64,000 bases of DNA, taken from the NCBI RefSeq assembly GCF_900104965.1, contig NZ_LT629757.1:992001-1056000 (forward strand), given 5' to 3'. The notes beneath the pieces were generated by a model. It ran no database searches and was not told the DNA's origin. It saw only the letters and a program-made list of their open reading frames with translations. Shown piece after piece: positions 45,134 to 53,526 of this stretch. The position numbers were made by a program, and so were the translations under genes. The DNA comes from Nocardioides scoriae (GTDB taxonomy: Bacteria > Actinomycetota > Actinomycetes > Propionibacteriales > Nocardioidaceae). Each line of letters opens with the position of its first letter. Position 1 is the first letter of the stretch.

Positions 45134-47334
45134 TCGGGGTCGCGCACCACCTCCACCTCGACCAGGGTGTCGGAGAAGGTCGGCGCGTTGCCGAGGTCGG
45201 CGAAGGCCGTCGGGTTGAGCGAGGCCGGTGTGGCGAGTGCCAGCGTGTTCTTGCGCCAGTGACCCATGGAGCTCACGGTCACGCCCGGCATCGTCGAGGG
45301 GTCGACCTTGGCCAGCACGGTGAACTCGCCGCGGTCGTTGAAGACCCGCACGGTCGTCCCGGTCTCGATGCCGCGCTCCTCCGCGTCCTCGGGGTTGACC
45401 AGCAGCACCGGCTCCTTCTGGACCTTGCGCTGGCGTTCGAGGTTGCCGTAGCTGGAGTTGAGGAAGGCGTGCGCCTTGGGGCTGCGCAGGCTCAGCGGGA
45501 AGCGCGAGGCCAGGTCGGGCGCGCTGCCGGGCGACTCGCGGGGCGCGACGTAGTGCGGCAGCGGGTCCACCGGCGTGCCCGGCTGGTGGTCGTTGGAGCC
45601 CTGGCGGAACAGCGGCACCACGAAGTTGCCACCCGCCGCGATGGAGGAGGCGAGCTCGACCTTGCCCGAGGGCGTGGGGAAGCCGCCCTCGGCGTGCGGG
45701 GCGTACTCGTCGGCCGGCGGCAGGTTGAGCCGCTGCCAGCCCTGCGCCTTGAGCGACTCGACGTCGATGCCCTCCATCGCCGGGGCGCTCCAGTCGAAGG
45801 CCTCCGCGACCATCTCGTCGTCGGTGCGGGTGAAGCACGGCTCGTCGAAGCCCATCGCGGCCGCGAGCCGGCGGAACAGCTCGGTGTTGGACACCGCCTC
45901 GCCCACCGGCTCGATGGCCGGGTGGTTGTAGGTCACGTAGAGGTGGCCCCACGAGAACATGATGTCGGTCTGCTCGAGCTGCGTGGTCGCCGGCAGCACG
46001 AGGTCGGCGAGGTCGGCGGTGTCGGTCATGAACTGCTCGCTGACCACGGTGAACAGGTCCTCGCGCTGCAGGCCCGCGACCATCCGCTCCTGGTCCGGAC
46101 AGACCACCACGGGGTTGGAGTTGTAGACGAACAGCGCCTTGAGCGGCGTCTCGAGCTCCATCGCCCCCGTCAGGGCCTCGCCGAGCCGGTAGAGGTTGAT
46201 CACCCGGGTGCCGGGGGTCTGCAGCTCGGGGTGCATGAAGGCGGGCCAGTTGACCGGGAACGCCCACAGGGGCAGCTGCAGGATCCCGCCACCGGGACGC
46301 CGCCACGCCCCGACCAGGGCCGGCAGGCAGGCGAGCGCACGCACGGTCTGGCCGCCGCCCGCGTGCCGCTCCACGGCGACGCCGATGCGGATCACCGAGG
46401 GCTGGCTGGTGGCGTACTCCCGGGCCAGGGTCCGGATCACCTCGACCGGCACGCCGGTCTCCTCCGAGGCCCACTCGGGGGTGTGCTGCTGGACCCGCTC
46501 GGCGAGGTCCTCGAACCCCACGGTGTGCTCCGCGACGTACGCCTCGTCGGTGAGGCCCTCGGTGATGATCACGTGCATCATCGCCATCGCCAGGGCGCCG
46601 TCGGTGCCGGGTCGGATGGCGATGTGCTGGTCGGCGGCGTTGGCCGTGCGGGTGCGCACCGGGTCGACCACGACGACCTTGGCGCCGCGCCGCTGCGCCT
46701 CGGCGACGTAGGGCCACAGGTGGAGGTTGGTGCTCATCAGGTTGGCGGCCCAGATCAGGATGAACTTGGAGTGCACGAACGACTCGGGGTCGACGCCGGC
46801 GGTGTCGCCCATCGTCATGACGTACGCCGTGCAGGCGCCGGAGTCGCAGTAGGTCCGCTCGGCGATCGTGGCGCCGAGCTTGTTGAAGAACGGGTCGCCG
46901 ACGTTGAGGCCGTTGAGGATGCCCTGGGTGCCGAGGTAGCTGCACGGCATGATCGCCTCGGGGCCGTGCTGGTCGATGATGTCGCGGAAGCGGTCGGCGA
47001 TCTCGGTGATCGCCTCGTCCCAGGTGATCCGCTCGAACTGGCCGCTGCCCTTGGGCCCGGTGCGCCGCATCGGGTGGGTGACGCGCTGCGGGCTGTAGAC
47101 GCGGTCGACGTAGTTGTCGACCTTCACGCACAGTCCGCCGCGCGTGTAGGGGTGGTCCCGGTTGCCGCTCACGTCGGTCGCGACGCCGTTCTCGACGGTC
47201 ACGACCATCGCGCAGGTGTCGGGGCAGTCGTGCGGGCAGGCGGCCAGCACGGTGAGCCGCTCGGCCCCGGTGTCGGTGGCCCTCTCGGTGGCGCTCTCGG
47301 TGGCGTGGTCGCTGGTGGGCATGGTCGCGGTCAT
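45130..47334 (-). CDS. Molybdopterin-dependent oxidoreductase
   Basis: A 734-residue DMSO-reductase-superfamily catalytic subunit. An N-terminal 4Fe-4S site is shown by CPHDCPDTC and GGLCVK. Molybdopterin domains follow (WDEAITEIADRFRDII, KFILIWAANLMSTNLH, VVVVDPVRTRTA, DLADLVLPATTQLEQTD) and a C-terminal Molydop_binding domain (AHAFLNSSYGN, VLLVNPEDAEERGI). There is no Tat signal, so it is probably cytoplasmic. No electron-transfer subunit is next to it, which leaves substrate and partner unknown. ATG at 47334 with GAGGAGA upstream. Confidence 0.88.
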   Translation of the reverse strand: MTATMPTSDHATESATERATDTGAERLTVLAACPHDCPDTCAMVVTVENGVATDVSGNRDHPYTRGGLCVKVDNYVDRVYSPQRVTHPMRRTGPKGSGQFERITWDEAITEIADRFRDIIDQHGPEAIMPCSYLGTQGILNGLNVGDPFFNKLGATIAERTYCDSGACTAYVMTMGDTAGVDPESFVHSKFILIWAANLMSTNLHLWPYVAEAQRRGAKVVVVDPVRTRTANAADQHIAIRPGTDGALAMAMMHVIITEGLTDEAYVAEHTVGFEDLAERVQQHTPEWASEETGVPVEVIRTLAREYATSQPSVIRIGVAVERHAGGGQTVRALACLPALVGAWRRPGGGILQLPLWAFPVNWPAFMHPELQTPGTRVINLYRLGEALTGAMELETPLKALFVYNSNPVVVCPDQERMVAGLQREDLFTVVSEQFMTDTADLADLVLPATTQLEQTDIMFSWGHLYVTYNHPAIEPVGEAVSNTELFRRLAAAMGFDEPCFTRTDDEMVAEAFDWSAPAMEGIDVESLKAQGWQRLNLPPADEYAPHAEGGFPTPSGKVELASSIAAGGNFVVPLFRQGSNDHQPGTPVDPLPHYVAPRESPGSAPDLASRFPLSLRSPKAHAFLNSSYGNLERQRKVQKEPVLLVNPEDAEERGIETGTTVRVFNDRGEFTVLAKVDPSTMPGVTVSSMGHWRKNTLALATPASLNPTAFADLGNAPTFSDTLVEVEVVRDPD

Positions 47335-47449
47335 CGGCGCTCTCCTCGTCCGAGGGTGGGACCCCCAGCCTGGCCCCGCGGATGGGGTGCGGGCTCGACG
47401 GTCAGCGCCCGGAAATCGGCGCAGAGCGACAGGATCGGAGCGCCGGGCC

Positions 47450-49168
47450 TCAGGCGCGGCCGGTGCGCCCGGTGCTGCGGCGCAGCTCCAGCCCGCCGAG
47501 CAGCAGCCTCGACGCGAGCGCGGCGCCGACGCCCTCGCCGGCGCGCAGCCGCAGGTCGAGCAGGGGCTCGAGACCGAGGTGCTCCAGGACCCGGGCGTGG
47601 GCGCGCTCGCGGCTGCGCTGCCCGGCCACGAGGTACGCCGCGGCGCCCGGCTCGAGCCGCACGGCCAGCAGGGCCGCCACGCTGGTGGCCAGCCCGTCGA
47701 GCACGACCACGGCTCCCCCGTCGGCCGCGCCGAGCACGGCGCCGGCCAGCAGGCACAGCTCGGGGCCGCCGAGGGCCGCGAGCAGGCGCTCGGGGGGCAG
47801 CGGGCCGGGGCCGGCGTCGCGGCGCACCCTGGCGACCGCCCGGGTGACGACCTCGGCCTTGCGGCGCAGCATGTCGGCGTCGGCGCCCGCCCCCAGCCCC
47901 ACGACGTCGTCGGCGGGCAGGTCGAGCGCCCCGGCGGCGAGGGCCGCCGCGACCGTGGTGTTGCCGATGCCGACCTCGCCCAGCGCGACGAGCAGGTGCT
48001 CGGCCGCCAGCTCGCGGCCGACGGCGCGGCCGCGCTCGAGCAGCGCACCGACGGCGTCGGGCGCCAGCGCGTCGGCGTGCAGCAGGTCGCCGGTGGCGCT
48101 CCCGGCGTCCTCGGCCCGGAAGCCGAGCCCGGACGCCCGCGCGGCGGCCGCGCCGGAGGACTCCCCGGCCCGGCTGGCCGCCAGCACCTCGTCGGTCACG
48201 GAGTCCTCGAACGCGCTCACCCCCAGCTCGGTCACGCGGTGGCGACCGGCGGCGAGCAGCAGCACCCCGCCGCGGGCGGTGCTGCCGCTCCGCAGCCGCC
48301 CGACCGCCTCGAGCCGGTCGACGGCCCGGTCCAGCAGGCCGAGCGACCCGGGTGGCGTGAGCAGGGCGTCGGCGACGTCGCGCACGCCGACGACCTCGGC
48401 ACGGCCCGGCGCCCGCAGGTGCGAGGGCGGGGGCGCCGGGGCGGTCGCGCCGTCCTCGGCCCACCGCTCGCGCATCACGACGTCGGCCACCGGCTGGCGC
48501 CGCGACCAGCCGGCCCGCTCGAGCCCGGGGGCCGGGGGCCGCTCGTCGGGCCAGCCCAGGCACAGCCACCCCAGCGTCACCACGCCCTCGGGCAGGCCCA
48601 GCAGGCCCTCGAGGTCGGCGGGGTCGAACAGCGTCACCCAGCCGACGCCGAGCCCCTCGGCGCGCGCGGCCAGCCAGAGGTTCTCGATGGCGCAGGCGCA
48701 CGACCACAGGTCGGCGTCGGGGAAGGTGGCCCGGCCCAGCACGCCCGCCGCCGGCGCCCGCCGGTCGCAGGCGACCACGACGCCCAGCGGGGCCTCGCGG
48801 ATGCCCTCGAGCTGCAGGTCGAGCAGCCGCCGGGCCGCGTCGGGCTCGAGCTGGCGGGCCTGCCGCAGCCGCTGCTCGTCGGCCATCCGGGCCGCGCGCT
48901 CACGGGTGGCGGGCTCGGCGACCACCACGAACCGCCACGGCTGGCTGTGGCCCACCGAGGGGGCGGCGTGGGCCGCGGCCAGCACCCGGTCGAGCACCTC
49001 GGCCGGCACCGGGTCGGGCCGGAAGCGGCGGATGTCGCGTCGCGACGCCACCACGTCGTGGAGCGCCTGGCGCGCCGAGGCCGGGAAGGCCCACGCCCCG
49101 ACGTCCTCGGCCCGCTCGGCGGCCGAGGTCCGGTCGCCGATGAGCGGCACCGGACGGTTCCAGGTCAT
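47450..49168 (-). CDS. bluB-cobT: BluB-CobT fusion (DMB synthase / NaMN:DMB phosphoribosyltransferase)
   Basis: A 572-residue protein. Residues 1 to about 215 are a nitroreductase-like BluB (FRPDPVPAEVLDRVLAAAHAAPSVGHSQPWRFVVV, DADLWSCACAIENLWLAARAEGLGVGWVTLF), which makes 5,6-dimethylbenzimidazole from FMNH2. Residues from about 225 are CobT (LTPPGSLGLLDRAVDRL; ALGEVGIGNTTVAAAL), which turns it into alpha-ribazole phosphate. Thus consecutive steps of lower-ligand synthesis are on one chain. The ATG at 49168 follows TACACT plus eight bases, a leaderless pattern; an upstream ATG at 49195 is less likely. No riboswitch precedes this gene. Confidence 0.92.
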   Translation of the reverse strand: MTWNRPVPLIGDRTSAAERAEDVGAWAFPASARQALHDVVASRRDIRRFRPDPVPAEVLDRVLAAAHAAPSVGHSQPWRFVVVAEPATRERAARMADEQRLRQARQLEPDAARRLLDLQLEGIREAPLGVVVACDRRAPAAGVLGRATFPDADLWSCACAIENLWLAARAEGLGVGWVTLFDPADLEGLLGLPEGVVTLGWLCLGWPDERPPAPGLERAGWSRRQPVADVVMRERWAEDGATAPAPPPSHLRAPGRAEVVGVRDVADALLTPPGSLGLLDRAVDRLEAVGRLRSGSTARGGVLLLAAGRHRVTELGVSAFEDSVTDEVLAASRAGESSGAAAARASGLGFRAEDAGSATGDLLHADALAPDAVGALLERGRAVGRELAAEHLLVALGEVGIGNTTVAAALAAGALDLPADDVVGLGAGADADMLRRKAEVVTRAVARVRRDAGPGPLPPERLLAALGGPELCLLAGAVLGAADGGAVVVLDGLATSVAALLAVRLEPGAAAYLVAGQRSRERAHARVLEHLGLEPLLDLRLRAGEGVGAALASRLLLGGLELRRSTGRTGRA

Positions 49169-49176
49169 GGTCGGCG

Positions 49177-49182
49177 AGTGTA
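49177..49182 (-). promoter_or_regulatory. Leaderless -10 box of bluB-cobT
   Basis: TACACT (TAnnnT) eight bases before the ATG at 49168 on the minus strand. Confidence 0.5.
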
Positions 49183-49240
49183 GGGCGAGCGCCACGCGCC
49201 CGCGGCGCGGGCGACGGTGTCCAGCGGCGCTCCGGGTTGG

Positions 49241-49246
49241 TAGCGT
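49241..49246 (+). promoter_or_regulatory. -10 box of the cobGHIJ riboswitch transcript
   Basis: TAGCGT (TAnnnT) about 7-10 nt before the first helix of the cobalamin riboswitch. Confidence 0.45.
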
Positions 49247-49252
49247 GCCCGG

Positions 49253-49430
49253 AGCCAGTCAACCTCCCGCGGTCCGCCGCGGGAGACCAGGGAACCCGGT
49301 GAGAGGCCGGGACTGACGCGCAGCGGTGTGGGTGACGGGCGGGGCACGGTCGCAGACCAGCCACTGGATCGAGCTGGTCCGGGAAGGCGCCCCGCACCGA
49401 TCGATCCCGAGTCCGAAGACCTGCTGGCCC
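49253..49430 (+). ncRNA. Cobalamin riboswitch 1 (cobGHIJ)
   Basis: Contains the cobalamin core GGGAA...CCGGTGAGA...CCGGGACTGACGCG...CGGTG, the GCCACTG box (49360-49366) and the B12 box GAGTCCGAAGACCTGCTGG (49409-49427). It lies in the 5' leader of cobG. When adenosylcobalamin binds, such elements reduce expression, often by hiding the ribosome site. Confidence 0.93.
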
Positions 49431-49496
49431 TCGCGGCAACAGCCGTGAGGTCACTCGCGGGCCACGCGGACGGGCCCCTGACCTCGAGGACACCCG

Positions 49497-50414
49497 GTGC
49501 TGACCACCACCCCCGTCGACACGGACCGGACCACGCGCGGCCGCCACCGGCGCGACCGGTGCCCGGGGGTGCTGCGTCCCTGGCCCGCTCAGGACGGCGC
49601 CCTGGTGCGGGTGCGCCTGGTCGGGGGCCACGTGGCACCCGACGCCCTGGCCGGGCTGTCGGCCGTGGCGCGCGAGCACGGAGACGGCGACCTGCACCTC
49701 ACCGGCCGGGCCAACCTGCAGCTGCGGGCGCTGCCCAGCACCGGCGACGGCTCGCTGCCCGAGCCGGTCGTGGCCGCCGTCGAGGCCACCGGCCTGCTGC
49801 CGTCGCGGAGCCACGAGATGGGGCGCAACGTGATGGTGTCGCCGCTGACCGGCCTGGTCGGCGGTCGCGCCGACCTGCGCGGCCTCGCCCGCGAGCTCGA
49901 TGCCGGCCTGCAGGCCGAGCCGTCGCTGGCCGTCCTGCCCGGGCGCTTCCTCCTCGTCCTCGACGACGGGCGCGGCGACCTGCTCGACCGCGACGCCGAC
50001 CTGGGGCTGGTCGCCCTCGACGAGCGGCGCGCCCAGCTCCGCGTCGGCGACGCCTGGGGGCCGGTGGTCGCCCTCGACGAGGCGGCCTCCCACCTGGTCG
50101 CGCTCGCGCGCCGCTTCGTGCGGCTGCGCGGCGACGGACCGACGGCCGCGTGGCACGTCGAGGAGCTCGACGCCCCGCTCGTCCCGGCCGGCCCCCGGGA
50201 CGCGCGGCTGCCCGCGGACGGGCCCGCGGGGTCGCGCGCGGCGGCGTACGGTCCGGTGCCGGGTGCGCCGGGCCTCGACCACGTGGCGGCCCCCGACGGG
50301 GTGCTCTCCCCCGCCCTGGTCGACGCGCTGGTCGCCGCCGCGGCGCCGGGCAGCGACCTGGTCGTGACGCCCTGGCGCGGCGTCCTGGTGACGCGGCAGG
50401 AGGCGGTCCGGTGA
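49497..50414 (+). CDS. cobG: CobG-like precorrin-3B synthase, short form
   Basis: A 305-residue protein matching the N-terminal two-thirds of CobG: CPGVLRPWPAQDGALVRVRL, DLHLTGRANLQLRAL, RNVMVSPLTGLVGGRADL, LPGRFLLVLDDGRGD and LVVTPWRGVLV. CobG contracts precorrin-3A with O2 using a 4Fe-4S/heme-type reductase fold. This copy ends just after TPWRGVLV and has only one cysteine (Cys22), so the C-terminal cysteine-rich part known in CobG is missing. cobH starts at once, so no remnant is left. The GTG at 49497 is the start. Activity is therefore doubtful. Confidence 0.85.
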   Translation: MLTTTPVDTDRTTRGRHRRDRCPGVLRPWPAQDGALVRVRLVGGHVAPDALAGLSAVAREHGDGDLHLTGRANLQLRALPSTGDGSLPEPVVAAVEATGLLPSRSHEMGRNVMVSPLTGLVGGRADLRGLARELDAGLQAEPSLAVLPGRFLLVLDDGRGDLLDRDADLGLVALDERRAQLRVGDAWGPVVALDEAASHLVALARRFVRLRGDGPTAAWHVEELDAPLVPAGPRDARLPADGPAGSRAAAYGPVPGAPGLDHVAAPDGVLSPALVDALVAAAAPGSDLVVTPWRGVLVTRQEAVR

Positions 50415-51076
50415 CGGTGCTGAGGCGGCCGAGCAGCCACTACGAGTACGTCGACCGCGGCGGCGACATCTACACCGAGTCGTTCGCCACCATCCGGCGC
50501 GAGACCCGGCTCGAGGGCTGGGCACCCGACGCCGCGACGGTGGCGGTGCGGATGGTGCACGGCACCGGCCAGACCGACCTGGTCGACGACCTGGTCTTCC
50601 ACCCCGACGTCGTGACCGCGGCGCGCGAGGCGCTGCAGGCGGGCGCGCCGGTGCTCGCCGACGCCCACATGGTCGCCTCGGGCGTCACCCGGGCCCGGCT
50701 GCCGAGGGACAACGAGGTCGTCTGCCTGCTGCGCAGCCCGCTGGTGCCGCCCCTGGCCGAGGAGTGGGGCACCACCCGCTCCGCCGCGGCCGTCTCGCTG
50801 TGGGAGCCCCTCCTGGAGGGCGCGGTGGTCGCCATCGGCAACGCCCCGACCGCGCTGTTCCACCTGCTCGAGATGCTCATCGACGGCGCGCCCCGGCCCG
50901 CCGCGATCGTCGGCTGCCCGGTGGGGTTCATCGGCGCCGCCGAGTCCAAGGACGCGCTCGCCTCCCTGGCCGCCGACCACGGCATCGACGTCCCCTTCCT
51001 GACGGTCCGCGGTCGCCGCGGCGGCTCGGCGATGACCGCCTCGGCCGTCAACGCGCTGGCCCAGGAGCGCGAGTGA
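50411..51076 (+). CDS. cobH: Precorrin-8X methylmutase
   Basis: A 221-residue protein. The catalytic histidine is in VRMVHGTGQTDLVDD (near residue 49), with GCPVGFIGAAESKDAL and GRRGGSAMTASAVNAL at the C-terminus. It moves the C-11 methyl to C-12 to form hydrogenobyrinate. GTG start overlaps cobG; the stop overlaps cobIJ. Confidence 0.95.
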   Translation: MTVLRRPSSHYEYVDRGGDIYTESFATIRRETRLEGWAPDAATVAVRMVHGTGQTDLVDDLVFHPDVVTAAREALQAGAPVLADAHMVASGVTRARLPRDNEVVCLLRSPLVPPLAEEWGTTRSAAAVSLWEPLLEGAVVAIGNAPTALFHLLEMLIDGAPRPAAIVGCPVGFIGAAESKDALASLAADHGIDVPFLTVRGRRGGSAMTASAVNALAQERE

Positions 51077-52626
51077 GCACCGGCGCGACCGGCCGCTTCT
51101 ACGGCGTCGGTCTCGGCCCGGGCGACCCCGAGCTGGTGACCCTCAAGGCGGCCAGGCTGATCGGCTCGGCCGACGTGGTGGCCTACCACGCCGGGGTCGG
51201 CAAGCAGTCCAACGCACGCCGCATCGCGGCCGACCTGATCCCGGCGAGCGCCGTCGAGGAGGAGCTCCGCTACCCGGTGACGACCGGACGCACCGAGCAC
51301 CCGGGCGGGTACGCCGGCGCCATCGCCGAGTTCTACGAGGAGTCCGCCGAGCGGCTGGCGGTCCACCTCGAGGCCGGGCGCACGGTGGTGCTGCTGGCCG
51401 AGGGCGACCCGCTCTTCTACGGGTCCTACATGTACATGCACGACCGGCTCGCCGATCGCTTCCCGACCGAGGTCGTGCCGGGGGTGCCGGCCTTCGCCGC
51501 GGCGACCGCGGCGGTCGCGGCGCCGCTGGTGCGCCAGACCGACGTGCTGACGATCCTGCCCGGCACGCTGCCCGAGGCCGAGCTCGCCCGGCGCCTGGCC
51601 GACACCGACGGCGCCATCATCATGAAGCTCGGCCGCACCTTCCCGGCCGTCCGCTCCGCGCTGGAGCAGGCCGGCCGCCTGGAGCACGCGGTGTACGTCG
51701 AGCGCGCGTCGATGCCCGCCGAGCGCTGGCTGCCGGTGGCCGACGTCGACCCCGACTCGGTGCCCTACTTCTCGCTGGTCGTGGTGGCCGGCGACACCCG
51801 GGCGACCGACCCGGTCGGGCGGCGGGAGCCCGCGCTGCCGGAGGCCCGGGCCGCGGTGGTCGGCGCCCCCGCGGAGGTCCGCGACCCAGCGCCGGGCGAG
51901 GTGGTGGTGGTCGGCCTGGGCCCCGGTCCGGACCGCTGGCTCACCCCCGAGGTGGCCGAGGTGCTGGCCGAGGTCGACCACGTGGTCGGCTACGCGCCGT
52001 ACGTCCACCGGGTGCCGCAGCGCGCCGGCCTCACCCGGCACGCCTCGGGCAACACCGTCGAGCTCGACCGCTCGCGCCTGGCGCTCGACCTGGCCAGGGC
52101 CGGCGACCGCGTGGCCGTGGTGTCCGGCGGCGACGCCGGGGTCTTCGGGATGGCCTCGGCCGTCTTCGAGGCGGCCGAGGACCCGGCGTACGCCTCGGTG
52201 CCGGTGCGGGTGCTCCCCGGCGTCTCCGCGGTGCAGGCCGTCGCGGCCCGGGCCGGCGCCCCCATCGGCGGCGACTTCGCGGTGATGAGCCTCTCGGACC
52301 GCCTCAAGCCCTGGTCGCTCATCGAGCGCCGGCTGCGCGCGGTCGCCGAGGCCGACCTGGTGCTGGCGATCTACAACCCCGCCTCGCGCTCGCGCACCGA
52401 GCAGATCGTCGACGCCCAGAAGGTGCTCCTCGAGGTCCGCCCCGCCGACACCTGGGTGGTCGTGGGCCGCGACGTCGGCCGCGCCGAGGAGTCCCTCACC
52501 GTCACCACCCTCGCCGACCTCGACGCCTCGTCGATCGACATGAAGTGCCTCCTGCTCGTCGGCTCCACCGGCACCCGGCGCTCGGCGTCCGGGGCGGTGT
52601 GGACGGCTCGGTCGACGCCGTCCTGA
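51073..52626 (+). CDS. cobIJ: CobIJ fusion: precorrin-2 C20- and precorrin-3B C17-methyltransferase
   Basis: 517 residues. The first half (CobI, about 1-250) shows YGVGLGPGDPELVTLKAARLI, LLAEGDPLFYGSYMYMHDRL and VPGVPAFAAA. The second half (CobJ, from about 275) shows VVVVGLGPGPDRWLTPEVAEVL, VSGGDAGVFGMASAVFE, LPGVSAVQA and AIYNPASRSRTEQI. Each is a SAM-dependent tetrapyrrole methyltransferase. The fusion is the one known from mycobacteria. GTG start overlaps cobH. Confidence 0.95.
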   Translation: MSTGATGRFYGVGLGPGDPELVTLKAARLIGSADVVAYHAGVGKQSNARRIAADLIPASAVEEELRYPVTTGRTEHPGGYAGAIAEFYEESAERLAVHLEAGRTVVLLAEGDPLFYGSYMYMHDRLADRFPTEVVPGVPAFAAATAAVAAPLVRQTDVLTILPGTLPEAELARRLADTDGAIIMKLGRTFPAVRSALEQAGRLEHAVYVERASMPAERWLPVADVDPDSVPYFSLVVVAGDTRATDPVGRREPALPEARAAVVGAPAEVRDPAPGEVVVVGLGPGPDRWLTPEVAEVLAEVDHVVGYAPYVHRVPQRAGLTRHASGNTVELDRSRLALDLARAGDRVAVVSGGDAGVFGMASAVFEAAEDPAYASVPVRVLPGVSAVQAVAARAGAPIGGDFAVMSLSDRLKPWSLIERRLRAVAEADLVLAIYNPASRSRTEQIVDAQKVLLEVRPADTWVVVGRDVGRAEESLTVTTLADLDASSIDMKCLLLVGSTGTRRSASGAVWTARSTPS

Positions 52627-52634
52627 GGGGGGCA

Positions 52635-52658
52635 GTTTCCCCGGTCGACCGGGGAAAC
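52635..52658. terminator. 24-bp perfect palindrome between cobIJ and cobM
   Basis: Left half GTTTCCCCGGTC with its exact reverse complement, no spacer, 8 nt after the cobIJ stop in the convergent gap. It may be a terminator or a protein-binding site; its TTT/AAA edges give a short U-run on both strands. Confidence 0.6.
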
Positions 52659-52690
52659 AGCCCGCGGGCGGGCGACATGTCCGACTCCGC

Positions 52691-52706
52691 GGGCAGTGTT
52701 GCCCGT
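52691..52706 (-). terminator. Hairpin after cobM
   Basis: CGGGCA-GTGT-TGCCCG, a 6-bp stem with a tetraloop, 53 nt past the cobM stop. A CCCGCGG/CCGCGGG pair surrounds it. Confidence 0.45.
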
Positions 52707-52758
52707 CAGGTGCGCCCGATTCGTCCCCGGGCGGATCGGTGCCGGTCCGGTGGCGCAG

Positions 52759-53526
52759 CTACGGCTGGGCGGGGCGGCGCTTGGCGGCGCGGTCGCGGGC
52801 GGGGTCGTAGAGGTACGACTCCCCGCCGTCGTGGGGGTCGAGGGCGCGGCCGACCAGGATGACGGCCGCCTGGCGCAGGCCGGCGCGCTCGACCGCGTCG
52901 GCGACGTCGGCGACGGTGCCGCGGAGCACCAGCTCGTCGGGCTGGCTGGCGCGGTGGACCACCACGACGGGGCAGTCGGCGCCGTAATCCGGCTCCAGCT
53001 CGGCCATCAGCTCGCGGGTCCGCGTGACGGCCAGGTGCAGGGCGAGGGTGGCGCGGGTGGCGGCGAAGCGGGCCAGCGACTCGGTCTCGGGCATCGCCGT
53101 CGAGCGGGCCTGGGCGCGGGTCAGCACCACCGACTGCGCCACCAGCGGGACGGTGAGCTCGCGGCCCACCAGCGCGGCCGCGGCGGCGTACGCCGGGACG
53201 CCGGGCGTGACGTCCCAGCCCACGCCGGCGGCGTCGAGACGCCGGGTCTGCTCGGCCACGGCGCTGTAGAGCGACGGGTCGCCGGAGACCAGCCGGACGA
53301 CGTCGCGGCCGGCGCCGTCGGCGGCGACCAGCTCGGCCAGGATCTGGTCGAGGTCGAGGTCCTGGGTGTCGACCAGCCGGGCGTCCGGGCGGGCGTGGCC
53401 CAGCACCTCGGCGTCGAGGTAGGTGCCGGGGTAGAGCACCACGTCGGCGCGGGCGAGCAGGCTCGCGGCACGCAGCGTGAGCAGGTCGGCGGCACCGGGG
53501 CCGGCCCCGACGAAGTGGACGGTCAC
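52759..53526 (-). CDS. cobM: Precorrin-4 C11-methyltransferase
   Basis: A 255-residue SAM methyltransferase with VHFVGAGPGAADLLTLRAASLLARADVVLYPGT, VRLVSGDPSLYSAVAEQ and TPGVPAYAAAAALVGRELTVP, all diagnostic for CobM. It adds the C-11 methyl group. The GTG at 53526 overlaps the cobL stop. The two genes form a minus-strand operon that is convergent with cobIJ. Confidence 0.94.
   Translation of the reverse strand: MTVHFVGAGPGAADLLTLRAASLLARADVVLYPGTYLDAEVLGHARPDARLVDTQDLDLDQILAELVAADGAGRDVVRLVSGDPSLYSAVAEQTRRLDAAGVGWDVTPGVPAYAAAAALVGRELTVPLVAQSVVLTRAQARSTAMPETESLARFAATRATLALHLAVTRTRELMAELEPDYGADCPVVVVHRASQPDELVLRGTVADVADAVERAGLRQAAVILVGRALDPHDGGESYLYDPARDRAAKRRPAQP

Noticed and set aside
49497-50480. 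Frameshift as the cause of the short CobG
   Set aside because: No cysteine-rich CobG remnant can be read in other frames after 50414; the sequence there is cobH from its first codon.
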